Numbered from the stretch's first letter, positions 32,299 to 42,922 are shown. The stretch is DNA of 64,000 nucleotides from Mesostigma viride (GCA_009746045.1 RPFO01000312.1:1633639-1697638); one strand, 5' to 3'. The notes: generated by a model not told the origin, from the letters alone. Translations and numbers: made by a program.

Positions 32299-33504
32299 TC
32301 AAGCACTGGCGTCGCTGGGGGATGCCGTGGGCACCGTCCCAGCTACTGACTCAGCACCTGCTTGGTTCGCTGCCTCCAGCTCTCGCTCTTGAGCAGTGGC
32401 TGCGATGGGCGTCTCTGGCCGCTCCTCGTCGCTGCCAGCGGCGTCCTCCCCGTCGGCGTAGGGTCCAAACACTCTGCTAACGGGTCGCCCGTCTGCAGAC
32501 TTCTCCACTGGGATCCGGGGCTCGCTCCCACTCGAGCGATCCCACTCAAGGTTCCTCACCCACCGCGTTCCACCACCCCGCTTGTCGTTGCAAGCCCCAC
32601 GACCACCGTAGTCGTGTTCGGGCTCTTGCGGGACGTGCAGCTCAGCACGACGTCGTGCAGCGTACCCTTCTGTGGTACCGTCGCCTTGATCTATCTGCTG
32701 AGATGAACGTTCGATGATCCCCTCTGGCTGATCAACGAATTGGTAATGGAAGTCTTCTGGCGTTACCTCCCGACCCGTGATGACCTCGACCACTGGATCG
32801 TGTGCGTCTGGTTCCGCCGCCCGCGGTGTGTCGAGTGTTGACCAAATCCCAAATGGTCGTGTGGTTATCACCCACCGGTCTGCGTTGCCCCGTGACTCCT
32901 GCAAAAGAATGTTCACGAGGTGTTCGCACGTTTGTGAAACCACCTCTGCCGACGACCAGGGGTTGTCGACTTCGCGCGCCTGCGCTTGCCTGATCACGTC
33001 CGGGACTTCAACTCCCGCGCCCAGCACAGACGTTGCCACCTGATGGTTGAACAGTCGCGCTGCTCCCAGTCCAATGGCCACGATCTGGCCCAGTGCCTCC
33101 CGCGCCAAATCCAGCTGCGACACGGTCACGTGCCCGCCCTGGTGAGCCACCTCCAGACCGTAAATGGTCGAGGACAGCTCGTCCCGTATTGACACAAACT
33201 TTTCGACGGCCTCTCGCGACAATTCGCCGGGAGCTGTCGAAGCCTCAATCTGCATCACAATGGGGTCGCTCGCCGCCGGCCCTGCTGCAGTTCCGCAAAC
33301 TGCTACCCAACCTTTCTTCGCCAGCCCCCTTGCCAGGTACGCCGCCTGGACGAAGGTTGATGCGGTGCTCGGATGAGCGTAGGGATGAAAAGGTCGTGAT
33401 CGCTCCGGGGCTCCTACCCGAAGCTGCGGCTGCGAGCTCTGGCTTTGCGAAGGCTCAATGGCCTGTTCCCTCGGCACGTTGGACATGAAGAAGTAAGGAG
33501 ACAA
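32299..33504 (-). CDS. A1 ORF1, upstream of gag, unknown function
   Basis: 401 residues from a Met 8 bases after the 5' LTR; MSNVPREQAIEPSQ a few codons later is an alternative start. A helical middle (SREAVEKFVSIRDELSSTIY, DLAREALGQIVAIGLGAARL, SSAEVVSQTCEHLVNILLQE) precedes a charged C-terminus with ELHVPQEPEHDYGG and an acidic tail. No known domain. B has a diverged equivalent; C has a short Cys-rich ORF there instead. A separate ORF before gag is unusual for copia-related elements. Confidence 0.65.
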   Translation of the reverse strand: MSPYFFMSNVPREQAIEPSQSQSSQPQLRVGAPERSRPFHPYAHPSTASTFVQAAYLARGLAKKGWVAVCGTAAGPAASDPIVMQIEASTAPGELSREAVEKFVSIRDELSSTIYGLEVAHQGGHVTVSQLDLAREALGQIVAIGLGAARLFNHQVATSVLGAGVEVPDVIRQAQAREVDNPWSSAEVVSQTCEHLVNILLQESRGNADRWVITTRPFGIWSTLDTPRAAEPDAHDPVVEVITGREVTPEDFHYQFVDQPEGIIERSSQQIDQGDGTTEGYAARRRAELHVPQEPEHDYGGRGACNDKRGGGTRWVRNLEWDRSSGSEPRIPVEKSADGRPVSRVFGPYADGEDAAGSDEERPETPIAATAQERELEAANQAGAESVAGTVPTASPSDASA

Positions 33505-33511
33505 TAATACG
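33502..33511 (-). promoter_or_regulatory. A1 post-LTR site (primer-binding position)
   Basis: The sense sequence CGTATTATTG follows the 5' LTR directly. Its exact reverse complement CAATAATACG is in the 3' UTR (minus strand, 26632-26623). C has the same pair. Confidence 0.6.
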
Positions 33512-34154
33512 AGTTAGAAAGAGCTCCCAACGTATGTGAGCTCTTGATCTTTCACAGCGCGTCTTAGCCAATGTTGCAAGGCAGCAACCTTAAATCTGTT
33601 CACCAGGCCACGACCACAATGGGCACTTCCACGACCAAGGTGGCACCCACGGTTCGTGCTTTCCGAGATAGCTGGTCATCCCCCATGACCAAGCTATATC
33701 CTTGCGTTGTTCCTCGTTCCCATCGGTGTGACGAGGCACGTGCAGGCGTGCAAGCAAATCCTCAACGTCCACTGGCATCAGTGCAGAGCCAGGACGAACT
33801 GGATTTGCCTAGACTCTGCAACCTAGGAAGTACAGGACCTGTCACAAGCCTGCAAGGCCTAGTATCCTTGCAGACCTGTGCCAGCTCCAGTATTCCACCA
33901 GTCACAGGCTGCTGCTCCTCTGATCTACGTGGACCACAGTCACGTGATAATCAGGCTAAGCCTGTGCAGGCACGGCCTGCCACGTGTCCTGTCCACTATG
34001 CCAGAGGACTGCACCCTAGTCGGCCACGGATGGCTAGGACTTCGGGACTTGATATCTTTCTCGTCCCTTGTCTGTTTCAGGCGGTCAGCACGGCGTTGGA
34101 AAGGTCTTTCCAAACTGCGTCCACTTAGCATATTGGTTGCCCAAAATGCTAACT
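33512..34154 (-). repeat. 5' LTR of A1
   Basis: 643 bp, nearly identical to 25667-26311. Its U5-side end contains GATCAAGAGCTCACA, a motif that recurs slightly altered in the 3' UTR. Confidence 0.95.
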
Positions 34155-35616
34155 AATGTGCTGCACCAACAGACAGACGTCCCCCAGCATCAAGGAAGCT
34201 TGCTTTGAGATTTGTGCTGAAGAGGAAGGTTGTGGATGAGGTATCAGTGCCCCATGTCAGGCCTGTCCTGAATGAGTATCACGGCACGGGGAGTCTGCCC
34301 GGAGAGGAGCTGTACACGCCAGGGATGCTACACGACACATGGAGAATTTTGCTATGTCTCTACCTGGGGTTGCTGAACAGGGGAGCAGCTATGTCATCAG
34401 TGCTGCTGGACTTCAAGAGGGCATTTTTAAAATCTGATCCAGAAGTGGCCAGGAGGCCGGGTGTGGAAGCAGGATGAGCCTTACTGTGTTGAGGTGCCTG
34501 CCATCTGGAAGCTGGAGCTGCATCAACAATTCCTGGTTATTCTGAAGGGCCTGGAAGGACTCAGGTCGAGCCCAATCATCTGGAGGCTCACGCTGCAGGA
34601 AGCTCTGATCAGTGAGTGTGGCTTGAGAGTGTCTTCAGTTGATCCCTGTTTGCTGCTGGCCCGATGGGAGGGTCTGCCAGTGCATGCTAGTTTGCATGGA
34701 GATGATCTGCATTTGCTAGCCCCCACGACCTGGCTGAAGAAGTTTATTCCTGTCATCAGTGGCAAGTTTTCACTGGGCAAGGAGCTTTGGCAGGAGCCCA
34801 ACAAGCCTGTAGTGTTCTGTGGAATGCAGGCTACCCTGTTCAGGAGGGATGGGGAGTGGAGTATCAGGCTTCAGGCTGGAGGAGATTATAAACAGACCAT
34901 TGTGAAGGCCTTGCCAGAGAGAGAAGATCACCCAGGCTGCAGGACCTGAGTTGAGAGGCATGTGGGCCTGGTTTGCCAGCATCTGTGGTCCGTCTTTGAT
35001 GGTCCATAGCAGAATGCCTGATGAAGTGCTTGAGGATGAGAAGCCTCGAGTCATAGCCCGATTGGTGGAGAGTACCCCTGATCTGATTTTGTCTGGGATT
35101 GACTTTGCCCAGCCTATCACCTTGGAGATCTTTGTTGACAGTTCCATGGATGCTCGCCAGGTTACCAAGGTCAGGGGGAGATCTGCTGCTCTGTTTGCTT
35201 TTTATCAGAGCAGGGCAAGTTTGTTCAGCTGGTACAGCAGACTGCAGAAGAGGGTCTGTATCAGTTCAGATGTGGCAGAATGCAGGGCCATATGCGAGGG
35301 GATCCAGTCCAGCTTGTACATAAAGGAGTTAATGCTGGAGCTGGCTTCAGTTACCCCTTGGACCTTGCAGATGGAGACGGTGTTGCTAACAGACAGCATG
35401 GGTATGGTCCAGTTTGTTCACAAGCAGCTGGCCAGAAGCCGGGACCTGGATTATTTGTTGCTGAAGGAGTTGGCCAGTTTGGTTGACTTGAAGCATATCC
35501 CTGGCAAGGAGAACCCTGCTGATGCATTGACCAAGCTGCCACACAAGGCCCCAGCCCAGTACAATGTACTGAGGAAGCTCATGAATGCTGACTGTCAAGT
35601 CGGTCTATCTGTCTAA
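34155..35616 (+). pseudogene. Element B reverse transcriptase-RNase H
   Basis: Continues B after A1: AAPTDRRPPASRKLALRFVL, VPHVRPVLNEYHGTGSLPGE, MSSVLLDFKRAFLKSD (first RT Asp). A frameshift at about 34450 and another at about 34940 split the rest: LVILKGLEGLRSSPIIWRLT, VHASLHGDDLHLL (HGDD again), then RNase H with EIFVDSSMDARQVTKVRGRS, SSDVAECRAICEG and LTDSMGMVQFVHKQLARSRD, ending near KENPADALTKLPHK. Similarity to A1 is clear but distant, so the HGDD box is conserved across families. Confidence 0.85.
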
Positions 35617-36363
35617 AAGCTGAGAGCTGGGTGCTTAAGTCTCTGGATATCAGGCTGGGAGCTTGATTGTACATAATCCTGAGCACACCTTGAGGGGTGA
35701 GACATGTCTCTGGTTTGGGAATGTCTGACATTGTCTCTGATGGAGAGATGTCTATCTGGGGTTTTCATCTCAGTCTGAGGTTTCCCCAGATCTGTGGTTT
35801 GTGGGCGGGGTTCGATTCCCTGGTGCCGTCTTAAGGCGGAGTTTCACGGACTGGCTGACCCATCCACCATGCTGGTGAGGTGGCGACAGGTCCCCTGATT
35901 TTCCACGGTTGGAATGAGTATAGGAGCTTGTGTTTTGCATGTGCTTCGCGTAGATGTTGTGTCTGGTTCGATAAGGGGCAGCAGACCGGCGCCGACTCCC
36001 GTCTGGGGGTCAGCAATGTTTTCTGATGAGCTGTTGTGGGTGATCTGTGGGGTTTCGCCTAAGGTCCTGAAGGTTGTACATACTTCTCAAGTTCTTAGCT
36101 GAACACCTATGGGCTGCCACAGTTGGCCAACCTCTTGTACATGGGTAACACAACGAGCCTCCCGTGAAGGGATAGGGACTCATTGTAATTTGTTTGTGCT
36201 CCTGAACCAGTATGGGTGCTATGTACATATAATAAGGAATCCAAGCTGACTGTCATGCCCAGCGGGTTGTGACTTGTAGTCGGGGAGGATGTCCAGTACC
36301 CATTGTGTGTGTTTGTATGTAGACTTGTGTGAGCTGCTACAGCTCAAGAAAAGAAAGGATTGG
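35617..36363 (+). other. Element B 3' UTR with T-arm-like hairpin, complement site and PPT
   Basis: CGGGGTTCGATTCCCTG at 35806-35822 is a T-arm/B-box-like hairpin (GGTTCGATTCC). GTGAAGGGATAGGGACTCA followed by TTGTAATTTG (36183-36192) aligns with the equivalent A/C segment GGAACTCA plus its own complement site. The polypurine tract AAGAAAAGAAAGGATTGG is at 36346-36363. Confidence 0.7.
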
Positions 36364-37062
36364 AGTTAACGCCAAGCGCATTGGCGTGTACCTGATTCGG
36401 CATATCTCTGCGATTCCAGCGGCACCGGAACGAGTTCATTCCGACAAGTATCAAGAAAGTTATGGCGTTCCGACTTCCCGGTCGCGCGCGAGCGCGAGCC
36501 GGCTGTTCGTCTACTAAGTCGGACGTGAATATTTGCCGACGACATATGGGGTCGACAGTAATTCCTGGGCTGACAGGAATTAGGTGCTGAACCTACGACG
36601 GTATTGGATTAATACGTCGTACGCAGGAAATAGGAACCTTAACCTGTGGTATGTTGGTACCGCAGGCTTAGTCCTGGACTTCTAGGTGCAGATGCAATAG
36701 TCACTGTGGACTGTGCTCTGTGGTCACTGTGCCTGTATGGCAGACCTACTGTATAGGAACTGGGCGCTGTACAGGTAGTTAATACTGTACCGGGAGTGTT
36801 ATTACTGAGCAGGCCTTCTAGGCTGCTCAGGGCTAGCAAGCACAGTGCACAAGTATATAAAGAATAGGCCAGTGCCAATTGGGCATCTCTTGCGTGCCCG
36901 CCTCACGTGTGTTGCCTTGACTTGGCAAACTCGTGTACAAGCCTCAAGTGTGTGAGCGCTGTAACATTATCCAATTTTAACAAAGCTCCGTTTCCAACCA
37001 TATTCACACATTGCTGCATTGCAACCATATCCTACACATTGCGTTTCATAAAAACGTTAACT
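36364..37062 (+). repeat. 3' LTR of element B
   Basis: 699 bp, near-identical to 19893-20588, followed by the duplicated GTTTG at 37063-37067 and then A3 RT sequence. Confidence 0.95.
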
Positions 37063-37301
37063 GTTTGAGCTGGGTAAGTTACAGCACATGGTGGAAAATG
37101 AGCCTATGGTCTTCTGTGGCATGCAGGCTACGTTGTTCCAAGCCAAGGGCTCGTGGTTCATCAAGATGGAGGGTGGTAAGGACTATCCACAGCAGATTGT
37201 AGATGCATTGCAGGAGCCCATCACGCAGGCTAGGTGTGCTACCATCAGGGGCATGCTGGCATGGCTTGCAAGTATATGTGCCCCTGACTTGCTGGTATTG
37301 A
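37063..37301 (+). pseudogene. A3 reverse transcriptase, middle fragment
   Basis: Resumes directly after B with FELGKLQHMVENEPMVFCGM, then QATLFQAKGSWFIKMEGGKD and ITQARCATIRGMLAWLASIC, matching A1 RT. It is cut at 37301 by element C inside LLVLSRLTD. Only about 80 codons survive here. Confidence 0.9.
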
Positions 37302-37966
37302 ATTTAGCGACCCCGGCCAGGCAGCTGCTGTGAGCTCCTGGTCCTTGTCGCAACTGTTAGGACCTAGGTCGCGTAGCTTGCAACCTTTGCTCCTCGCCCC
37401 AGGTAACGCTCTCGCTGGCTTGCTCACTCCAAGTGACAACCACGGTGCGTCGGCAAAGAACTGCCTTGACCTGCCTTAGGCCATAGCTTTATGTTACCTC
37501 ATTTCCATCGTGCCCTAAGGCATCTCCCGTCGGCCTCGCACAGTGCACCGCTACCTTGCCAGAGCTCAGCTTACCGCTACCTTGCATCCTCGCTGCAGGC
37601 AGCGTTAAGGACCTCTGACATCCCGTGACTAGGTATCACCAGTTCCTGTCACAGCTCTGCACGGATGCGTATCCTTGCAGAGCCCGCGACTGGCCTACTG
37701 GTCTCTACTTAGCCACAGGACCGTTGCGTCCTCAGCCTCCGTGGACCTTAGTCACGTGATGGTCCAGGCTAAGCCTGTGCAGGCCCTGCCTGCCACGTGT
37801 CCTGTCCACGGCGACCTCGGTGTGCACTGCCACCGCCGCCGGTCGGCAGTACTTCGGGACCTGATAACTCTCACGTCCCTTGTCTGTTTCAGGCGGTCAG
37901 TACGGCGTTAGAAAGGTCTCCTCATCCTGCATCCAACTAGCACATTGGCGTCCCAATATGCTAACT
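37302..37966 (-). repeat. 3' LTR of element C
   Basis: 665 bp. In sense direction a purine tract (minus strand of 37967-37984, ending AAGAAAGGGTTGG) precedes it, the same PPT as in A. Confidence 0.95.
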
Positions 37967-38912
37967 CCAACCCTTTCTTGTTTTGGAGGCTGGACCAGCC
38001 TGAGATTCCAATCAGCCATGCTCACTCATGCCACAGACTCCCTGACCTCTCCCAGAGGCCAGGGCTGCCCTTCTTTTGGAACTTGAGGTTTTACCCAAAG
38101 ATTAGTCCAGAGCCAACATTGGTTCCAAGGCCCACCCCTGACCCAGATGTCAGCCCCCAACCCTTTCTTTTGGGAACCTGGTTGAGGAGAAAAGTGAGGT
38201 CTCTACATCCAGGCAGCTGAACTTGGACAGAGGAAGTTATGATACGTATTATTGTGAGTTCCTGGTCCTTTCCAGTTATCACAGGCGCCCGTATCAGAGG
38301 CGCCCGCTCACAACCATTCCCCTTCCTTTTCATTCAACAGACACGGATAGAGCCCAGTTAATGCTTGCCAAGCTGGGGAGCCCATGTCCTCACTGAGGGA
38401 TAAACTCAGGATTCACACATGCCAGGCTGTGGTCAGCTGGGGAATCGAACCCCACCCCATATCCTCCAGGTTTGGAACAGCTCCTGGAACTGTACATTAC
38501 AAACAAACATGAAATGGAGATAACACGATTATGACTTATTAATATAGAGAGAATAACCCATAATGAGGCTCCCTGGCAACCACGTCCAACATGGTCACAC
38601 AACCAGGGATTTTATTAGCATGCAACAGGTTGGTTACAGAGAATATAAACAAATGTACAGCAACCTGTAAGAGCCAACATTTGGGCTGCCCTTTCAGGGT
38701 CCATTCCATGAAGACCCAAGGCCGGTTACAAGGTCCTTAAGACCCTTCTGCAACCCCATGACAGGGCCAGGCGATATTCTCAGCCAGGGGAGTGACTCCA
38801 CCCTGACCCCTGTTCAGCAGGGTGTACGAACCCTGAAGAACCTGCTGTCAGCCATTTCTGGCTACCCAGCCCACCGGGACACATCCCACCTCAGAGCAAG
38901 GCGTTGGTCTCC
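37967..38912 (-). other. Element C 3' UTR with T-arm-like hairpin and complement site
   Basis: TGGGGTTCGATTCCCCA (minus strand, 38454-38438) is a perfect 5-bp stem with loop TTCGATT, that is, a tRNA T-arm and pol III B-box. An upstream hairpin TCCAGG...CCTGGA adds an anticodon-arm-like stem. CAATAATACG (38254-38245) complements the post-LTR site at 55132-55123. Confidence 0.7.
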
Positions 38913-39583
38913 CTAGCACCCCACCATGGGGCCCATGAGCCCACGGAGCAGAGGGTACTGCTGCACGGCCTTCTCCTCAAGCTTGGTGAGAGCATCTGCA
39001 GGGTTATCCAGGCCAGCCACATGTTCAATGTCAGCTAAGCAGGACAGTGCCTTGAGCAACAGATAATCAAGGTCCCTGCTTCTGGCCAGCTGCCTGTGCA
39101 CGAACTGCACCATGCCCAATGATGCTGCCAGTTTTCACCAGTGTGTGCATCTGCAACCGACAGGAAGCTACCTTACATAGCTGGTAGAAAAGCTCCCTCA
39201 AGTAAAGGGCTGTGTGCAGCCCCTCACAGATTGCCCTGCACTCAGCAATGTCACTGCTGGGGTTACCCTATTCTGCAACCGACTGTACCAGCAGACCAGA
39301 GAGGACTGTTCCTGCACCAGGGTGATTAATGCTGCTGCCCGCCCCCTGACCTCTGTGACCTTCCTACTATCCATAGAACTGTCCACATAGAGAACCATGT
39401 CAAAGGGCCTGTACTCATCCAAAGGACCCAAGATGAGAGGTGGAGACATCCTCACAGATTGCATCACACTCTCAACACCCACCTCGACCAGCTGGGATCG
39501 AATCTGTCAACCGACTCAAGACCAGCAGGTCAGGCGCACAAATGCTAGCCAACCATGCCAACATACTGCGTATGGTAGCACCC
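38913..39583 (-). pseudogene. Element C RNase H
   Basis: LASICAPDLLVLSRL is split from the RT remnant by G. LYVDSSMDSRKVTEVRGRAA leads to a frameshift in the SSDIAEC block, then MGMVQFVHRQLARSRDLDYL and GLDNPADALTKLEEK. The layout is as in A1, with at least two indels. The TSD CTTGG of G is at 39584-39588. Confidence 0.85.
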
Positions 39584-39588
39584 CTTGG

Positions 39589-40159
39589 TGTTACGTCGCG
39601 TAACAATTCGTTGTAGTTACGGACGTAAATTAGGTCCTTGGCCTCGGTTGTTCCTAGGTTACGTGCAGTTCTAGTTTGGACATGATTGTCCCCGTAACAG
39701 TACTGTGGTATAGTGGGTGCCTTTGGGCGCCGCGCCGCGTACTATATTAGTGGTCCTTATCCTTTTGTAGAATGTAGTGGACAGGCGTGCATCTGTGCAC
39801 CTGCTTGTGTTTCTGTGTTTCTGCAGGCGAGGGCCAGGTCGGCCCGAGCCTGTTGGACCGTTGGTGACCATTTATGCACGTTCCACTCCTTGTGTGGTCA
39901 CTCGGCGTGTGTTAAATGAATTAACACATATTAGCTTGGGTCACGGCAGTTTAGTTGTGTTTCCTTCCTCTTTTCCTGGAGTAAACGGGTTTGATTAAAT
40001 GGTCTATGGCATATTACAGTAGTACATATGTAAATGCATTGAGATCTGGTTCGTCTCGGTCGTCTTTCGCTAGGGGTGTATATAGAAGCAGCCTCACTAG
40101 TTTAGGTAGTATCAGGACAGGTAGAGGTAGAGGTGGCGGCCGAGGCTTGCGGCGTAACA
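39589..40159 (+). repeat. 5' LTR of G
   Basis: 571 bp, TGTTACGTCGCG...GGCGTAACA. The internal region begins ATGGACTCGGAGG; TGG one base in may start the primer-binding site. Confidence 0.95.
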
Positions 40160-40686
40160 ATGGACTCGGAGGTAGTTTAGATAGAGAGCGAGACGACGAT
40201 CCTTTGCAACATACGTCATTGAATCAACCCTTCCGCGGCTGGGAAAAAGAAGACGACACGTACTTGACAGGTAATGGGCGGGTCGCCGTCAAGCTAGGAG
40301 GATAGTGCTGCCTGATTCAGGACACGCCCTGCCTAGACGTTAGACCTGCTCGAAGCGGAAAATCCTTTCGTATATAGCTCCTGCTCCTCGTCTTGTTTCC
40401 TTAGAAAGATGGTTTACTGCCGTAGACAGTTGCTGGTTTTGGTTCGACGATAGAGAGACGGCTAGCGTCTCGTAGATTACCCTTTTTCTGCATCGTGCCT
40501 GCTTCGTATTTAGACGACCCTTCGCCGGACGCAGAATTCTTGAAACCGGATACTTACGACCACCTGGCGCTGGAAACATCGTCCCTACGTGCGTCGTCAA
40601 TCTGGTTCGGTTTCAGACACCCGAGATAAGTCGCCTTCTCCTCGTTCTCCTCATTTGACTGCTCAAGACCTACCAGGTGCGTTACC
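40160..40686 (+). other. Leader of G
   Basis: Untranslated leader between the LTR and the first ORF. GGAGGTAGTTTAG, CTTGACAGGTAATGGGCGGG and the following bases are shared with the minus-strand leader of G2 (59160-59386), suggesting conserved RNA packaging or priming signals. Confidence 0.6.
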
Positions 40687-41077
40687 ATGAGCCAACGGCG
40701 ATCTTTTACTGCTCCTTCCCATTCTTCTAGCGATAATAGTCTAGCTAAATATTACGTAGTGATTACGCCTCAATGGTCCTCCATTTTCCTTTCTTGGTCC
40801 GACGCTAGGAAGATCGTTCAGAATCGTGTATAACGTAATTAGGTATAAGAAATTTATGTCCTTTGAAGAAGCTCAGCAGTTCCTTATAGATCATAGCCAA
40901 ACAGATTTAGGCCTGCATGTACGCCCTATTCCTCATGGTCGCCCTCCAGTAGAAGCTCTAGTCTTTGCTACCCCTCCTTCTTCTCCCCCTAAACGGGCTG
41001 CATCTGCATCTGCTTCAGATACTCCTCTCACTTTGGAGTTTGGTTCCCTATCCATTACTGTTGTTAAAAAGGATTGA
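40687..41077 (+). CDS. RNase H1 N-terminal (hybrid-binding/viroplasmin-like) ORF upstream of gag in G
   Basis: Frame 40687-40833 gives AKYYVVITPQWSSIFLSWSD and ends NRV-stop. The overlapping frame from 40826 gives NVIRYKKFMSFEEAQQFLID, then a Pro/Ser-rich tail to 41077. Together, YYVV...SW-D-A...YKKF-S-EEA-FL is the pattern of the small RNA:DNA-hybrid-binding domain of eukaryotic RNase H1. A +1 change of frame near 40826-40833 is needed, by recoding, a short intron or a mutation. The domain is rare in Ty3/gypsy elements, and its place before gag suggests a separate accessory protein. Confidence 0.6.
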
Positions 41078-41170
41078 TTTTAATTTTGTTCCTGCTGCAG
41101 ACCTTCAAGGTTTTTCCTTTTTCTTTTGTTGCTTTCTTCTTTTGATTCCTATTCCTTTACGTAATTAAAG

Positions 41171-42922
41171 ATGGATCCAGTGGGTGGAGATATGTCGCCT
41201 ATACCTACCAATAATAATAATAATAATACTACTACTAATAACACTAACAATAACAATACTCGTGGTAACCGACGGGACTCCTTGGAAACGGTACACCATC
41301 TCACTCCTCAAGGTATTCTGCGTACCTCACCTCCTTCTCCTGTTGCTGGTGGTCGCCGTCGTCCCTCAATTACCCCACCTACCTATGAACAACGTATTTC
41401 CCAAGTCAGATTTAGTGAGGAACCTTCTTTCGTTGTGAACCAGGCCCCTGCCCCTTCTGCAACCTTGGCTCACCCCTCCAGCAGGTCCTCACACACTAAC
41501 AATGCTCCTAGGCCTCCTTCCCACCCTGTGCCTTCAATGCCTGCTATTAACACGGGTCGTACCTCGGCCCCTGTCGGCCCTTCTGGGCGCCCTAGTGCAG
41601 TTCCCTTTTACCCACCTGCTTCCTGGTCCTACCCTGAGACGGCCTATGAGGCTGCCCAGGTTCCTACCCGTGTGGCTGATTTAGAAGTTAATAATGATTT
41701 CAGTACCATGCCCCTAGATGATAGGAATTATGATCATTTTGCCTATTCCTCTCTTCGTGAGCAATATACTGTCCCCTTCTCCTATGGGCACCATCCTGAA
41801 ACGGTGGCTCCCTCTAGACCCCTACCCAAGACTTTTCCTATCCCTTCCTTCTATCCCGCTTATGTAGCAGTGGAAGATAGTGGCCCTATGGGAAAAACTG
41901 ATTCTTCTAATCCCCCTAAGCCTCCTGCTCTTCCCCTCTTTGCCAACCTTCCTAAGCTGGATGTCAAGTCTACCCCTCAACAGTTTTTCACCTTCATTAT
42001 GTTGCTCACCCAGAACACAGAGTCCTGGCAGAACCACAATAGGTGGCGCCTCTCTGATGCTGTACTAGTTCCTCATTATCTTACTACCTGCATTACTCCT
42101 GAACTTGCTAACCTCATCCAGTGTGAGTCTCTTGCCTCTCATGCCTACCCAAACTCTGTAGCAGAATTGTTCAAGCGTTTAGAGAACCATTTAGTCCCTC
42201 CCGATGCAGATTGGCAGGATAGATTATCCTTTGGCACCTTGCAGCAGGGTACCAAGTCCTTCAAAGAATATATGAAAGAGTTTGATGCTCAGATGGTACG
42301 AATTAGGGATTTGTCGGGTGCAGAAGTACGTGCTCGCTTCCTTCAGGGCCTCAGTAGACCCTTATTGCGTGAAGTCAAGCGCCAGTTCTCTGCCTACCGT
42401 TTTACTGACCTGCCCCTCAAGCATGTGCGCCAGCATCTTTTACGAGTAGCAGATTTCTTCTCCACACCTTCTCTTCCTACCCGTTCCCGTATTAATAATA
42501 TTAGCCTTACCCCTGAGGAGGAGAACTCCTATGTAGAAGAATTAGATATCTGTGTGACTGACCTTTCAGCTCTGGATGTCTCTCATATTACCTGCTATCA
42601 TTGTAAGGAAGTAGGTCATCTTAAACGTGAGTGCCCCAAGTTCCTTTCGGGTGCTCCCCCTCATCCCGACGCTCGCCCTCCTCGTACCCCTCAGCGTGCT
42701 CCTATTCGTCCCACTTCAGGACGCATTCCTTCAGCTACCCCTAGTAGGCTGAATGCTGTGCAGACAGGATCCCCAGGGTTCCCCTATGATAATCAGGCTC
42801 CCGCACCCTCTTCAATCCCTCGTGACCCTCCAGCAGTGGCTTTTCCGCCAGGGTCTTCTTCGGGGTTCGTTCCTATGGATTTGGGGGGGAGGGGGAACAG
42901 TAGGCCTGTCAGCCGGGGGTAA
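41171..42922 (+). CDS. G Gag
   Basis: 583 residues. An Asn-rich N-terminus and RDSLETVHHLTPQG (shared with G2), then a Pro/Ser-rich section. The capsid-like part includes STPQQFFTFIMLLTQNTESW, NSVAELFKRLENHLVPPDAD and LSFGTLQQGTKSFKEYMKEF, typical retrotransposon Gag. The zinc knuckle is CYHCKEVGHLKREC. The start is the first ATG after the ORF above. The C-terminus overlaps the protease frame by about 170 bases in another phase. Confidence 0.95.
   Translation: MDPVGGDMSPIPTNNNNNNTTTNNTNNNNTRGNRRDSLETVHHLTPQGILRTSPPSPVAGGRRRPSITPPTYEQRISQVRFSEEPSFVVNQAPAPSATLAHPSSRSSHTNNAPRPPSHPVPSMPAINTGRTSAPVGPSGRPSAVPFYPPASWSYPETAYEAAQVPTRVADLEVNNDFSTMPLDDRNYDHFAYSSLREQYTVPFSYGHHPETVAPSRPLPKTFPIPSFYPAYVAVEDSGPMGKTDSSNPPKPPALPLFANLPKLDVKSTPQQFFTFIMLLTQNTESWQNHNRWRLSDAVLVPHYLTTCITPELANLIQCESLASHAYPNSVAELFKRLENHLVPPDADWQDRLSFGTLQQGTKSFKEYMKEFDAQMVRIRDLSGAEVRARFLQGLSRPLLREVKRQFSAYRFTDLPLKHVRQHLLRVADFFSTPSLPTRSRINNISLTPEEENSYVEELDICVTDLSALDVSHITCYHCKEVGHLKRECPKFLSGAPPHPDARPPRTPQRAPIRPTSGRIPSATPSRLNAVQTGSPGFPYDNQAPAPSSIPRDPPAVAFPPGSSSGFVPMDLGGRGNSRPVSRG

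Larger units (their letters stand above)
25667..34154 (-). mobile_element. Element A1: near-complete family A retrotransposon
   Basis: 8488 bp on the minus strand. LTRs 25667-26311 (3') and 33512-34154 (5') differ by a few bases; target duplication AATGT at 25662-25666 and 34155-34159. Order in sense direction: LTR, ORF1, gag, UGA, integrase, protease, RT, RNase H, 3' UTR, PPT, LTR. This is the best-preserved copy for defining the family, but gag and pol carry about three frameshifts. Confidence 0.95.
19893..37062 (+). mobile_element. Element B: copia-related LTR retrotransposon carrying A1 and a solo LTR
   Basis: LTRs at 19893-20588 and 36364-37062 differ by only a few changes and one 3-bp indel. 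The target duplication GTTTG is at 19888-19892 and 37063-37067. Without its own insertions B is about 8.1 kb: LTR, ORF1, gag, UGA stop, integrase, protease, RT, RNase H, 3' UTR, PPT, LTR. Frameshifts in ORF1, integrase and RT make this copy inactive although it is young. Confidence 0.95.

Noticed and set aside
38438-38560. Complete tRNA gene in the element C 3' UTR
   Set aside because: The T-arm/B-box is good, but no matching acceptor stem or convincing D-arm/A-box was found, so only a tRNA-like hairpin is claimed.
39713-40305. Short ORFs in the G LTR and leader (also 49919-50514)
   Set aside because: They recur identically in both LTRs and match no protein; by-products of LTR sequence.
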